This document shows, in pieces, positions 1-12,824 of a stretch of DNA of 64,000 bases. How positions within the stretch are numbered: the stretch's first letter is position 1; the number at the start of each line of letters is the position of its first letter. Source of the DNA: Haematococcus lacustris (taxonomy: Eukaryota > Chlorophyta > Chlorophyceae > Chlamydomonadales > Haematococcaceae). The notes under the pieces were generated by a model. The model did not search any database. It had not been told where the DNA came from and saw only the letters and a list, made by a program, of their open reading frames with translations. Where the stretch lies: NCBI GenBank assembly GCA_030144725.1, contig JASKMD010000006.1, positions 8,651,256 to 8,715,255 of the forward strand, written 5' to 3'. The position numbers were made by a program, and so were the translations under genes.

Positions 1-221
1 CCTGGAGCATTGCATTGTGTCGTGGCCTTCATAGCAGAGGTGCGTTATTTCAGTGCGGAGCACAAATCAAATCCTAGCGGTGCGAGGTAAGCTCAGGCGT
101 CGTGCGTGCTTGGGCAGCTGTACAGGCTTGCCAGCTGTCTGCGCGAACCGCTGTCAAAGGATGATCCCGCTCCTCTGACGGCGACTCGCAAGTGTGCGCG
201 ACCGTGTTGTGACTCTGCAGA

Positions 222-539
222 ATGTCCCTGCTAATCTGGGTCCTGCGCTGTTTTGGCTTCGGGGCAGAGGGACCGGTTGCTGGCGGCATGGCAGCGCGTT
301 GTATGGCTTGGATCGCAAAGACATCGGTCGGGGTGATGAAGAACTCGTTATTTGCAATCTTTCAGAGCATAGCCATAGGTGGCGCGGTGCCAGCTTGGAT
401 AATGATTGGAGGTGTGGTTGCGGCAGCTGTGCTATTGCTGGTGCTATGGCGGGTGCTATTGCAGGTGTGGTTGTGGCTGCGGGGAGCTATTGCGGGTATA
501 CTTGTGGCAGCTGTGCTGGCGCACTGGCTGCAAGCGTAG
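222..539 (+). CDS. Possible small membrane protein
   Basis: This single open frame encodes 105 residues. The last two thirds are strongly hydrophobic, with two or three possible membrane spans rich in Val, Ala, Leu and Ile, separated by Trp/Arg turns. I recognise no family. The DNA under the hydrophobic part is a quasi-repeat of GTGCTATTGC-like words, so the frame may be a by-product of simple sequence. It is convergent with the methyltransferase gene on the other strand, whose stop is at 734. Low confidence that it is a gene. Confidence 0.25.
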   Translation: MSLLIWVLRCFGFGAEGPVAGGMAARCMAWIAKTSVGVMKNSLFAIFQSIAIGGAVPAWIMIGGVVAAAVLLLVLWRVLLQVWLWLRGAIAGILVAAVLAHWLQA

Positions 540-619
540 CGAGGGCCATGACACACCTAAACAGTACGACATGTAACCGATTCACAACAGGTGCAGCAGC
601 ATGAAGAGGAAGCCTACCA

Positions 620-624
620 TTACA
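620..624 (-). other. Candidate polyadenylation signal TGTAA
   Basis: TGTAA, the usual green-algal poly(A) motif, reads on the minus strand about 110 bases past the stop of the RsmD-like gene. A five-base motif is weak evidence alone; position and strand fit. Confidence 0.4.
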
Positions 625-733
625 AACTGTTGCGTAGCTGCTGCAAACCCGGCTCTGTGGTGTAATCATGTTGGACGTTCCACACACCAGCGTCAGCAGC
701 TTCTGTCGCATTAACAGCCCTGCCCTCATCAAC

Positions 734-3700
734 TCAGTATTCACAATCCTCGTCATCGCCGAATGCTTGGTCAACGACGCCCGCGTCTAGGCAGTCTTCC
801 GCCGGCGCGTACACACGAACCCATGTACGACCGTACTTCCTGTCACGAACCGTCTCCAACGGCCCCACGGTGGCAGGCACCTGCGCGACGACGGCAGCGA
901 CTCCGGATCAGCTTCCTACACGACCCGAGATCAGAGCCGGAGCTGGATGAGTGGATAGGCGGCTTGATCCGGTGATGGGCGCCCACCTGGTGACCCAGCT
1001 GCTTAGGGTATTCCACAAACAGGATGGTGCGGTTGTGGATGAGGGGCGACCCCTCCAAGAGCCCAAACAGCTCAGGATAGGACACAAGAAGGTAGGGCGG
1101 GCACACGGAGATGAAGTCAAAGGCGCCCCCAGCATAGCGCGGCAGAGCCTTGGCCTTCTTCATGAATTCCTCTGCCTGGGGCGCACACAGCCAGGCTTGA
1201 AGTGCACAGGGCTTGGGCCCCAGCCTGGCTGTACCCATGATGGCAGGCTACAGGCAAGATGCTGCCCTGTGCTCCACTTCACACCATGCACTTCCCCACC
1301 CACCCAACCTTGCCCCTCTTAGCCCTCCCAGGCACCTAACCAGCAACGCAGGTTGCAGGCCTGGGCATCCCTCACCTCAAGTCTCTACCCCATTCCCCTC
1401 TCACTGCATGGGCTGGGCGGCACGTGCATCTATATGTGAGCTGATGGGGTCTGCATGAGGTGGCAAACTGTGCAAGGCACACTCTGGGGCAGCTTCCTGG
1501 CCTATGGCCTCTGGCTTACAGAAGCCACAGGTCAAATGGACGCCTGCCTCCAGCTTGCCCACCTCTTCAGCCCACAACACAGCTTGAAGCCAGCAGGCTC
1601 ATGGCTACGTTTAATGACCACCCTATCCCTCATACATCAGCTGGTAGGACCTTGAGCACACACACCAGGGACTCATACCTTGCTTGCCCCTCCACCACTG
1701 TATGTGTGTGGCTGCCCTGGTGCTTGCCCCTCACCTTTGCAGTGTGCACCACGCTGCGCTTGTTAAAGCCACAGGTGGTGATGTTGCTGCCCAGCACCTT
1801 GCGCACCACCCAATGGTCCATCTCCACAAAGTGAGTCACGCCCGCACCCCGGGACAAGGCCTCCAGGCCCACGCTGCCAGTGCCAGCAAACAGGTCCAGC
1901 CAGCGGGCATCTGGCGGCAGCTGCGCGCCTGACCCCGCCCTGGACAAGATCATGTTGAAGATGGCGGCACGGACCTGCAAAAAAGTGGAGGCATAGCAGG
2001 GGTTGGTATGGTCCTGAGGCTTCGCTTCAGGACATCAGCGCGGTAGTAGGGGAGTAGTAGGGTCAGCGCATGCAGTACGGGGTCAGCGCAGAAAGGGGAC
2101 GTTTGCAAGGTGGTGGTGTCAGTGTCAGGCAGTGTAGAGGTCCTTGGTCAGGATGCACACCAGTGGTTTTTGTCTTCGCGCTATATATATAGCGTTCGCT
2201 TTAAAATGTCATGTTTCAGGGGTCTTTTTGCGCTATGAAATGGTCGCTTTGCGAGCTTCACAACCTCGCACTGCGCTATGAAAACTGCGATTTAGCCTGC
2301 GGTTTTGCGTACTTTAGCGCAGTTTTCGTTAAATTTCTACCCGAGCGATGTTTTGAAGTAAGGTCGAGCTATAAAACCAAGGGTATGAACCTATGCCATG
2401 TCACTCTGAGCTATAGATCATGCATCAGGGCGATACGAAAACAAAACACTGATGCACACCAGGCTTGGCAGGGGCAAGGAGGCAGGGAGTGGGGTCCCAC
2501 CTCGCCCCTTCACCCTTACCCCTGCATCCTCTTGCTCCTCCTCCTCCCGCACCCTCCACTTGTACACCCTCTTTAGCTGAGCTGGCCAGCCACATGGGGT
2601 CAGTGGTGGCGTACCTTTTCCATCATAGGCCGGGTCTGAGCCCCCTGGCTGGACAGCAGCCGCTTGCCCGCAGCACTGCCGGAGATGATGCGCAGCTGGC
2701 GGTGCAGCTTGCTCTCGCTGCCGTACTTGCCGCCTGTCCTGCCGCCCTGCTGCAGCTCCAGGGACGCCTTGTACGCCGCCACCTGGTGCGCCACCAGCTG
2801 CTTCACCTGCAGGACCCGGGCAGGCAGGCAGGCAGGCTGAGGGTGCGGCACTGCACAGCCAGAAGAGGTGACAGGACAGGCCACAGAGGAGCCACAGAGG
2901 AGCCAAGAGGAGCCACAGAGGAGCCACAGAGGAGCCACAGAGGTGACAGGACAGGTAGATAAGCAGACGCGGGCGGGACAATCCCAAGCTGAGGGCTAAG
3001 TAGGAAGGGGTGGACAAGGCAGGGCCCTGTGCAAGGGTACTGCCTATGGTATCTACTGCCCAAAAGAGAGAGTGCAGCCAGGCAGGACCTAGGGATGCGG
3101 GGCTACAGCCTACGGGAGTGCAACCAGGCATGCCAGATGTCCCCCAGCAGCTGTGTCGTGAGGGGCAGTTGTGAGGGGCAGTGCTTTGCCAATCAGCCCA
3201 GGCGGGAGGCCCAGGGTTGCTGCCCCCTGGCTGCTGGCAGCTGGCATGCCCTGTCCCCCCGGCTGCAACCTGCCCCAGCATGCTTCTAATACTAACATCA
3301 GCCTGACCCAATCCCACCTCCCCTGCAGCCCCTTCCAGCCCCTACCACCAGGCTCCCTTCACCCCCACTGCCAACTTGCTCCTTACCCCTTCCAGCCTAC
3401 ACACAGTGTACCTCTCATATGATAAGAGCCCCCATCCCTCCCTGGCTGCCCCCATCTCCCTGTCACAGGACAGCACTGTTTGTGGCATCACGGTGCGCTG
3501 TGGAGCGCCAAGGGTGCTGCTGTCCTCCCCTGCTGCCCCCTACCCCTGCGCCTACCCCCAGCCTCAAGCTCAACCCCACACCCTGCCCTACCTTGTGCGG
3601 CTTGAACATGCGGGCCAGCAGCGCCTCCTGCGCCTCCAGGTCCACCCCTGCCGGCAGCCCCCTCAGGGCAGTGCCGCCCCACTGCACCGCAGCCTCGTCA

Positions 3701-3951
3701 GCCATGAGGGTGCCCTGGGCAGCAGGCCCCGAGCTGTCCTCCCCGCGACCTCCTCGGCGCTTGCTGGCCTTGCCTGCGGGGCTGGCGGCAGAGGCTGTGT
3801 CGGCAGCTTCTGCACTGCCCTTGCGCCGTGGCATCACTCCTAAGTGCTCCATCAACGTCTGCACAACAGCCCAGGGCACTGGCTGCTTCAGGACGAGCCA
3901 AGGGGCACCGGCCGCGTCAGGCCACGTAAAGGGGCATGGTTTGAGGGCCAC
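734..3951 (-). CDS. rsmD: RsmD-like 16S rRNA guanine-N2 methyltransferase
   Basis: An S-adenosylmethionine-dependent methyltransferase of the RsmD family, which methylates a guanine of small-subunit rRNA. Plant relatives act on chloroplast 16S rRNA, so a plastid role is inferred. Five exons join in phase: 3951-3592, 2806-2615, 1974-1735, 1175-987 and 880-734, giving 375 residues; all introns are GT-AG and phase 0. In order one sees an Arg/Ser-rich N-terminus, RIISGSAAGKRLL and TRPMMEKVRAAIFN, the SAM-binding LDLFAGTGSVGLEALSRG, the catalytic-loop SVCPPY (plants have TPPY; most bacteria DPPY), FVEYPKQ, and the terminal DRKYGRTWVRVYAP. The start at 3951 is the longest option; Met at about 3834 (MPRRKG) is an alternative. 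The second intron contains an AT-rich repeat. The family is certain and the exact N-terminus is not. Confidence 0.85.
2165..2450. repeat. AT-richer dispersed repeat in an intron
   Basis: This stretch lies in the 640-bp intron of the RsmD-like gene. It is richer in A+T than its surroundings, beginning with a TATATATA run. Bases 2347-2415 match 17347-17417 with short gaps (GATGTTTTG, GTAAGG, GAGCTAT, GGGTATGAA, TGAGCTAT in the same order), so this is one copy of a diverged dispersed repeat. I see no coding capacity. Confidence 0.5.
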
Positions 3952-5444
3952 AAACCTGGTCTGCCACGTGGTTGACGCCTAACCTAGGTCTACTTGAATA
4001 CAAACCGTAGGGAAAGCTATTGCTGCTGCCTGTATGCAGTAGTGCTCTATGTATGGAGGAGTACGGTGGCAAAGACGTGGTAGATAAGTTTTTAACATAG
4101 TGCTGTGTATCACGCAATGCCATGGAGGCTGCGCCTGGCCTGTGTGTCACGCTGCACCGCATCCATGCGTGGCGTGGCATGCTAGGGTCTCCCTCTGTGC
4201 TCTACCTGACTCAGTAGTATCATATTGGCAGGGACCCAGTCTGGCTCAGTGACCACCTCCAGGGCTCAGAGGCATTGCAGCTTTCACTGCCTATGCAGAG
4301 CCTTGCTCAGCGCAAGGGGAGAGCAGCGGGACACAAAGCAACCCCAGGCATAGAGGGCTGAGTGTGGCTCAATGTGTCTCTGCCTGGTGTAGCCCAGTGG
4401 TTTGCAGGCTGACATGGCTAGCAGGCCCTGCCCCTCTAGCTCAACCATGCCGGGGCAAGCACAACTGGGCTGCTGCAGGGATGGCTCCAGACCCTCACCT
4501 GCCCAAACCCCTTCCACCCTCCCATCAACGGTAAGAGCAGGGACATAACCCCTGACCTGACACAGCACAGGCGTGTGCTAGCTATGCGAGCAGCTAGGGC
4601 CAAGAAGTAGGCTTCACCTTTTGCCAGTTTGCAAGGCAGCCGACCATTGTATTATCTTTAAGCGGGTGGTAGTGACTGGGGGTGTCAAGGTGTAAGTATA
4701 CTCCACACAGCCCTGCCCGCCCCTGACCCACCATCCCAAGCAGCAAACCAATCGACCAGCCAACCCCACCCAGCAGCGGCAGCAGCAGCCACAGCAGTCC
4801 CCACTAATGCGGCCCACACTGGCGACTGGTCACACAACAAGGCCTGCTTTGGGTGTGACCCTGCGCTGCTCGCCCAAGGCAAGGACTTCCCGGGCTACCC
4901 AGGGCTTCAGCTAGCAGCTGTGAGGTTGTCCGCCCAATGTCCCCGCCTGTGACTCGGTAATGTGCCGTGTGGCCCAGCCCCAGCCTCTGCCAGTGCATGC
5001 CTGTCATGTCTGTCACATGAGGGCGGGCAAACGTGTCCTGAAACGAGGCCACTAGTGTGAGGGTTCTGTTCAGTTCCCTTTGCTTCCTTTCTTTTCTTTC
5101 CCTCCCTTTCCTTAGCTCTGACGAGGATGGCGGTGTGATGGGGTGAGAGGCCAGGCAGGCCAGACAGACAGGGTCCATCACAGGCTGGTGGGTGGTGTGC
5201 ACTTAACCTGAAACCATGCGCCCCAGGCGTCAGTGCAGGCTGTTGGCCTAGCAGGCAAGAAGTGCTATTTGCTGAACAAGACCTGTGAGGACCTGGCGTG
5301 GCCGCATCAAGGGAGCCTGTACTGGTGGAGTCTGTAGTTTGCAGTGTTGCAGTAACGCCGGCGGTATCTGATTAGCCCGCAGATCAGCAAATGTCATGCA
5401 GTGATGATCATGTTAATGACTGTGAACGGAGTTATCGTCACGCG
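3952..5444. other. Intergenic, nothing recognised
   Basis: Between the start of the RsmD-like gene and the stop of the next minus-strand gene. A minus-strand open frame at 4804-5202 begins with an Arg/Lys/Glu-rich stretch, but it matches no family I know and has no convincing splice partners. It could be an untranslated leader or an unrecognised exon. Confidence 0.4.
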
Positions 5445-7369
5445 TCAGGGTGTGGTGCGCATGGTCACCTCAGAGCGGCGGTCGCAGATCTCTTCAAGAC
5501 CCCACTCCTGCTCCTCCTCCTCCTGCTCTGTGCCGGCCAGCAGCATCCCGGCTCCGGCCGCGCCCTCGTCGCCCAGGAGCGCCTCGACGTCTCGCGCGGA
5601 CAGGGACAGCGTGTCTCCATCCTCTTGAAAGTTGATTGCTGGCTGGCGCTTGCGGGCTGGGGCTTTGGCTAGGGCTGCCGGCGGTTGGGGCTGAGTACGC
5701 TGCCGTTGCGCCGCCTTGAGTTGCTGCCACCCTTCTGTGTCTGCGGAACCAGCGCTGAAGTCCAAGTCGTCGTCATCGTCGTCAAAGCGCTCGTCGACTT
5801 CCCCCTCGTCGAGGGGGTCGTCGTCGTTGATATCCAGGAGAGAAGACTTGCTCTGGCGCTTGATGGCGCCTGTGGCATCGAATTCTGTGAACTCCTGCGC
5901 GTCGTGCAAAACTGCCCCAGCCTTGATGAAGGTAGTGACAACATCACTAAGAATGGACAGGAGTGATGCATACTCGTCTCATCATCTGGATGGGGACATT
6001 TGTGCGTGCCACTGTGCTTGATGTGGGCTATGAGGTTCAAACACTCACTGTGCCCTCCTCGCCGAATGACAGGGTGAAGGAAGGGGTAGGGGCATCGGTA
6101 ATGTCCTCATCCTCCTCTTCCTCCCCAATGATGTTGCCATCGTCGTCCACAAACACTGCCCGCTTCTGCTTCGGCTTCTGCTTTGCAAGGCCCAGCTGAG
6201 GACTTTTGCCAGCCATGCCTGCATCCGCCAGCACAGCACAGCGCCGCAGGTTGCAGCTGCATGCAGGGACAGCATGCTCCTGCTGCCGCTGCTGCCCCGC
6301 TGTAAACTTGGTCCTTGGAGGTGTGTGGCAGGGCTCAATGCAAGGCTGGGCAGGTGTGTATCAGATGTTAGAACTCCCTTTGCCTGCACATAGCGCTTGC
6401 ATGGTGGAGGGTGGCAGAGGTAGACATGTGGTCTGAAGAAGCCCGTGATGATGGAACCAATGGCTGTGAGCACAGCGGGCGGTGAGCAGCACAGCATGGA
6501 CCCTGGGTTGGGTTATGAAGCAGCAGCTGCGATCCAAGCCAGTGCTAGGTGCAGTCCTGGAGCAGCCTTGTGCTGCCTGATGCTGCCTGTAGTTCCAGCG
6601 GCCTCGCGCATGAACTCACCTGACGATGCTTGGGCCAGCTTGCTCTGCGCCACTTTTGCCTTCAAGGACATCACCTGCTCAGGTGTCATGGCTTCCCCTG
6701 CCAGCAGTGGGGAGAGCGGCAGCCTGAAGCACTGCAACCTGCCAAAAACAGCCCTCACACTCTGCCGGATGAAACAGTGTTGCCTCAGGTCATTGCAATG
6801 ATAGGAGTGACAGTGCGGCTGAACCATGGTGAGCTGGGATGCAAGGGGTGCAAGGTGGTGGTACTTGATGTGAGCCTAAAATGGGTGTATGACCAGAATG
6901 TTGCCTCACCATCCTTGCTAGCCAACCGAGCCTGCAGCAGCGCCAGGCTCATCATTCCCTGCTCTGACGTTATGTTCATGTATGGTGAACGAGGGGTTGC
7001 CTTTGCAACCCTCTTCTTTGGCACTGGCTTCGCCGCCCTCCCAGAGCTGCTGGCTGTGGGCTCTGTGGTTGCAACTCCCCAGCCGGCATCTGCTCCTTCT
7101 AGTGCGGTGGTGGGCTGCAGCATTGCTTCTTGAACTGCCAGTGAGCCGCTGGGTTGGGGGGGGCTCGCAGGGCTAGGCACCACACTCACGCCCCAGCCAT
7201 CGCCCAGCTCAACTAACTGTTGTCTGCGCTTACTGGTTGACCTGTCACCTGGCTTCTGCAATGCCTGCACAGCCCCGCAGCCTTGACGGAGGCTGGATGT
7301 GGCTAGTCCACCAGCGCCAAAAGGTGTCAAGGTCAACATGCCTGCACAAGGTTGTGCGGAAGCTCGCAT
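5445..7369 (-). CDS. Acidic low-complexity protein, unrecognised
   Basis: Four exons join exactly in phase: 7369-6910, 6697-6620, 6218-6049 and 5894-5445, giving 385 residues; introns are GT-AG. The first about 150 residues are Ala/Ser/Pro-rich with basic patches (KPVPKKRVAKATPRS), possibly a targeting or nuclear signal. A short helical segment follows (MTPEQVMSLKAKVAQSKLAQ), then KPKQKRAVFVDDDGN, then runs of Glu and Asp (GEEEEDEDI, DDDDDDLDFS) and an acidic tail ending in EQEEEEQEWGLEEI. It looks largely disordered. I know no family with this order of features and assign no function. It starts 234 bp from the divergent membrane-protein gene, so the two may share a promoter. The precise start is uncertain, since 7316 is also an in-frame Met. 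Confidence 0.6.
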
Positions 7370-7602
7370 GATGCTCTAAACAGGACTGTTTGCAGAGTGT
7401 GTGCTGCTCGCACCGTTCTTGCCACAAGCCCTGGCTGCGCACACCAGTCGCCGAAGGGTAGGGCTGACTAAAAGGCCACAGATACCAACGCTGTCCCCCT
7501 GAAGTCGTATGCGAAAGTGCGGTGCCTGTTTCCCAGTTTCAACAAGCGTGACTTTTGGAATGTACACTAGAGCAGCATTGATAGTGCTGAGCTGCACGGC
7601 CG
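7370..7602. promoter_or_regulatory. Probable shared promoter of a divergent pair
   Basis: A gap of 233 bp separates the start codons of the acidic-protein gene (minus) and the membrane-protein gene (plus). Both starts are predictions, so the promoter's limits are inferred. No TATA box is obvious. Confidence 0.35.
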
Positions 7603-9527
7603 ATGCTCTCTCCAGGCCTGCAGGCAGCTGTGGCAGGCCTGCAACCACGCGCTCACACGAGTCCCTTGCCGCCAACACCTTGCTCTGTGCATGTAGGGCG
7701 GGCTACAAGGTCAACACATAGGCTAGTCTGCAGGTCCCATGATGATGGCAAGAAAAGTCCTAAAGCAAACAAGGCAGACTTCTCAGCCTACTGGAGTTTC
7801 CAAGTGCAGCAGTGGTTCAGCTCTAGACGCCAGTATCTTGAAGGGGACCCAAGCCAGAAGGGGAAGGAGACAGCGTTTGACAAGAAGCTGGATGAGCAGA
7901 TTGAGAAGAGTGAAGCAGAGCTGAAAACTATCCGTGCTCAAGAGCGACGGGAGCTGGCAGAAGCTATTTCAACCCAGTATGCACCTCAGTTGAAGGCAGG
8001 GGTGCCTGTGGAGCAGTTGCCAATCCCAGAGGTGCTGGCTGCCAGAGACATTGTGGCTGGGAAAGCGTACCTGTGAGTGTGTATGTAAGGTCTTGCACCA
8101 AGATCACCAGCCAGCTTTGTGCCTCATAGTAGCATCATACCTCATGATGTCATGCTTGCATGAAACATCATGAGACGCCATGCCTCCTGACCCATGCGGG
8201 TCGCCCTGTGTCATGCTCGCGCAGGGATAGCTTCCGTGTCAAGGGGCTGGCCATTGGTTTGCAGCGAGCAGAACGCTTGCTACGGAGCATACTGATGCTC
8301 CCCGCCACCGTCACTGTTGCAGCCGTGAAAGCATGGCAAGCGGTATTCAATGCACAGAGGTGCGCTGGGGTTGGCCACTGCGCATGAGATGCCAGAGCTG
8401 GGGCATGCAGCTGGCGCCTTCTTCACCTGTGTAACCAAGGGATCAGGGTGGTGTGCCACAAACCCTGTTCAGCACCAGCCATGTGTGTGGCAGTCCACCT
8501 GCGGTCACACAACCCACACCCCAAGCTAGGCATGCCTGCGGCATGTAAGCCTGATGTGCCACTGCTGTGAGCCAAGCAGAGAGTGTGATGTGAGGTTATT
8601 GAAATGACGGTTGGCGGCCACCTTGCTCAGCAATCATGGTGGCCACCCTGCCAGGTGGCAGAGCTGACTGGTCTTGGCTGAGCCAAGGCAGCCCTCCCGA
8701 AGCAGGATGTTACAAACCAAGACATCAGCACCAAGTGCACCAGCCAGCACGTACACCAGGCCGTGCCTGTCCTGCTGCTGCCCTGCTGCTGCCCTGCTGC
8801 TGCTGCTGCTGCTGCTGTGGTGTTCTGATGCGTGCTGGCAGGTATGAGATGTTCCTAATGTCGGAAGGCGAACGCATCTGGTACTGGCGCAACCGTGTGG
8901 GCAATGAGCGCTGGTTCTGGGAGGTGTTTGCATGGAACCGGCTCGTCTTCCGTGAGTGTCTGGCGGCCTGCAGCCCGGCTGCTCCTTCTCGCCTTTTGTG
9001 CTGTAAAGGGGTATTTCACAAACTCGTAGGCATGGCCTGTTGTCACACATCATCCTTAGTGCAACGCTCAAAGACCATAAGTATTAGTACCAGCACCAGT
9101 ACTAGTAATAGTTTTACTATTAGCCAGTCTATCACTCATAGCCAGTCTATCACTTATAGCCAGTATCACTAGTACCTCAGTCATCATATGTGTTCCTGTG
9201 ATGCCCTGCAACTGCCAAGGGGGTGTAAGGGGGACGGGTGTGTTTACTCAACTGTCTGTGGCATAGGATGGTTGCAGTCCACCCATGCAAGGCCTTGTGG
9301 ACTGGTGTTCAATTGCAGCCATCTTGTGCACGGTGGCCTATGAGTACCTGGTGCCTAACCACATCATCTGGGCGGTGGTGGTGCCCACCCTGTTCATCAT
9401 CTTTCAAACGGGCAGCATGCTGCACCCAGGCAACATGGAGTTCTGGCTCATTGCCTATTTTGGCCTATACAAGAAGTGCTGGTCGGACGTGATGTGGCTG
9501 GCGTCAGTCCTGTTCCAGTGGACGTGA
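7603..9527 (+). CDS. Probable chloroplast membrane protein
   Basis: Four exons join in phase: 7603-8072, 8225-8359, 8842-8951 and 9319-9527, giving 307 residues. The first about 45 residues look like an algal chloroplast transit peptide, with Ala, Arg, Ser and Pro and almost no acids, ending near RLVCRS. Next comes a soluble charged region (FDKKLDEQIEKSEAELKTI), then an Arg-rich amphipathic stretch. A Trp/Arg-rich segment follows (RIWYWRNRVGNERWFWEVF), then one or two membrane spans (ILCTVAYEYLVP, IIWAVVVPTLFIIF) and a short Trp-rich tail. The phase agreement makes the model firm, but I cannot name the family. The second intron holds a CTG run at about 8774-8819, and the third an AGTATTAGT-type simple repeat at 9080-9172. 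Confidence 0.7.
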
Positions 9528-9737
9528 TGAAGGAGAACATTGGGTGCAGCTTGTCAAGTCAGGATGGCCAGCGGCCACAGTATCATGGTCAGCATAGCTC
9601 CATGCACAACATTGGGCGCAATGGCACATGCAGGAGCAGAGACAGGCTGATCCCTCGCAGTAACGGGAAAAAGCACAAACCGTGGTGCACCCGTACTGAA
9701 CTTACTGTCAGGAGGTCTATGGCAGCACCAAGCTGTA

Positions 9738-9800
9738 CCATCGGGCAGGAGGCTTAAGGAAGCAACCTGGTCTTACATTGAGGTTAGACATGTGTCCTTG
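9738..9800. repeat. 63-bp dispersed repeat, copy 1
   Basis: Matches 17720-17782 with no gaps and about five mismatches in 63. It lies 130 bp before the start codon of the Fanzor relic. No coding function is seen. Confidence 0.7.
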
Positions 9801-10510
9801 GCTATAGGGTTCTGCCGGACAAGTGCAGTGCACCATGGTGGGGTGATCATCACTCATGATTCTCTCTGAAATCCCAAGTCGCTTGGAAAGGCCACCGCCC
9901 GTCTTAACCACGTAATGGCGTGATCGCGTGATGGCCAAAAAGAAGCGGAAGGGCACCGACGAGCAAAAGAAGGGCCCGGTAAAGAAGTTAAAAGGTTCGT
10001 GTCCCTAGCCGACTGCGAGCTACGTGAGTCACGCGCTGTGTACTAATCCGTCGCTCCTATTGGTTCCATCGCAGCGTCTCGTCCCCCTCAAGGAAAACAA
10101 GGACAGGAGCGCCGGGATGGCTGGGGAACGAAAAGACGTCAGGTAAAAGGCCCCCGCATTGTGTATCGGCCTGTCAAAGTGGCCTGTCAAAGTGCGGATT
10201 GTGATTGCCGCCAGGTAATCAAGGTCCCTGGTGGAGCCGTGCTGCGCGGTTGCAACAAAACAAAGCGCAAGCTACAGGCGCACATCCAGCTGCGGGCTGA
10301 GGTTCACTCCCAGCTTCGGGTCATCGCTTTACTGTTTGTGCTCAGCATATTTCTGAAGTGCCTGGTGGGCTACCCCACCCCGGGCTTCCCCAGCGCCACT
10401 GAGCCTCCAGCCGTGCAGCCCCCCCATGCACCCCCCCTAACCCCACTTCCCCCGCGTGCCCCTTCCCAGCCAGCAAGCATGGAGTGGGACTGCTGGCCAG
10501 AGCCTGATCC

Positions 10511-11083
<573 letters not shown>

Positions 11084-11339
11084 TCAAGGACTTCAGCGAG
11101 TTCTTTGCCAGCCCGAACTTCCTGACAGTATACAACTAGCTGCAGCGGCGGCTTGTGCGCCCAAGGCAGCACCACCACCCCATGCTCATGCCAGTCTTTG
11201 AGGACCCCAGCAACCAGGCGCTGCTGGCAGCAACAACTTGTGGGGAGACAATAGCACCATTGGAGTGCATTTAATGCAGCTGGCGGTCAGCATGCAGCAG
11301 CATTTCGCCAACCCAGGCAAGTAACTGTGGTGAATAGAC

Positions 11340-11601
11340 CCTGGACCTGGACCTGGACCTGGACCTGGACCTGGACCTGGACCTGGACCTGGACCTGGAC
11401 CTGGACCTGGACCTGGACCTGGACCTGGACCTGGACCTGGACCTGGACCTGGACCTGGACCTGGACCTGGACCTGGACCTGGACCTGGACCTGGACCTGG
11501 ACCTGGACCTGGACCTGGACCTGGACCTGGACCTGGACCTGGACCTGGACCTGGACCTGGACCTGGACCTGGACCTGGACCTGGACCTGGACCTGGACCT
11601 G
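11340..11601. repeat. GGACCT hexanucleotide array, about 43 copies
   Basis: Near-perfect tandem CTGGAC. It lies in an apparent intron of the Fanzor relic (donor near 11320 after the FANPG piece, acceptor CCTTGCAG near 11619). Confidence 0.95.
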
Positions 11602-12824
11602 ACCTGACTTGACCTTGCAGAGCGCTTTGTCAAGCTCTACGCCAAGGCGGCCAGGGCCCGGTTGAAATACAGCGGCGAGGAGGCTCAGCTGTTCATCAGG
11701 ATGGCGTGTGGGTATGGCATCAACGCAAAGAGCTCAGAGCTGCAGGCCGGCAACCTGGATAAGGCGCATGTGGCTGACGGAGGCCGACAAGCACCGCCGC
11801 CTACTGGGCATGAAGAAGCAAGGGTCCCTGCAGGACAACCTGCCCATGCCCTGCCGCATGCGCCATGCGGTGCATGTGTGCCGCTGTCTAGAGCAGTGCC
11901 AGCAGCCCCCCACCACACCTGTTTAAGGGGAGCCAAAGCATGGCAAGCGTAGGGGTGGTCCCCGGACCCTGACCTGCCCACCCCCCTTCACCCTCACCCC
12001 CATGGCCAGGGTGGGGGTGCACTTCATCAAGCTGGACAGTAGGGTGCTGCATGGGGTGTGCAAGCAGCTGGAGAAGGACATGGCGGAAGTGTCCATGGAG
12101 CGCCATGGGCGTGCCAAGCAGCTGGTGGTGTTCTTTGGCGCCGCTAGCATTGGCACCAGGGGTGGGTGGGGTGCTGATACGGTGTTGCGGGCCTGCTGCA
12201 AGGTGGTGTGCAGGCCCAGGGGCACAGACCAGCTGCGGGGCAGGGTGGTGCTTGTGGATGAGCACCGCACCACCCGGGTCAGCTTGGCAGTGAATGGCCA
12301 GCAGCCCTGTGAGGAGGAGCTAGACCATAAGCATCCTACCAGGCGTGCAGGCTGGAAGCCCCCAGCAGGGCAGGTGGAAGCCCGCCTGCTGCGCCCAGCC
12401 TGGAGCCAGCAGCGTGACCTGCCAGTGCGGGGCCTGTTGTGGTGCCCGGTAGTGGCCCCCCGTAAGCCCTCACAGACCCCATGCAGCAGCCAGGAAGCCA
12501 CACCAGCAGCAGCCTCGGAGCCAGGGCCCAGCACTTCCCCGCCAGCCAAACGCAGCAAGCGCACCAAGGCTGAGCAGGCAGTTGAGGTCAAGGGCAAGGC
12601 TGCCAAGGCAAAGCCAGCACCACAGCCAGGCAGGTGGCTGGACAGGGACTACAATGCAGCGCTGAACATGCAGCGCATTGGGGAGAGCAGGTGGCGGCCG
12701 CTGGAGCTGTGCTACTGGCCAGAGCAGGGGAAGCTGCCAGCCAAGGGTAAGGAGTACCCAGGGGTACAAGCGGCTGCGAGACAAGCCACCCAAGGCCCAG
12801 CAGGAGCCTGCTGAGGCACAGTAG

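Noticed and set aside
4804..5202. Minus-strand 132-codon frame as an upstream exon of the RsmD-like gene
   Set aside because: No donor joins it in phase to 3951, and its residues match nothing in the family.
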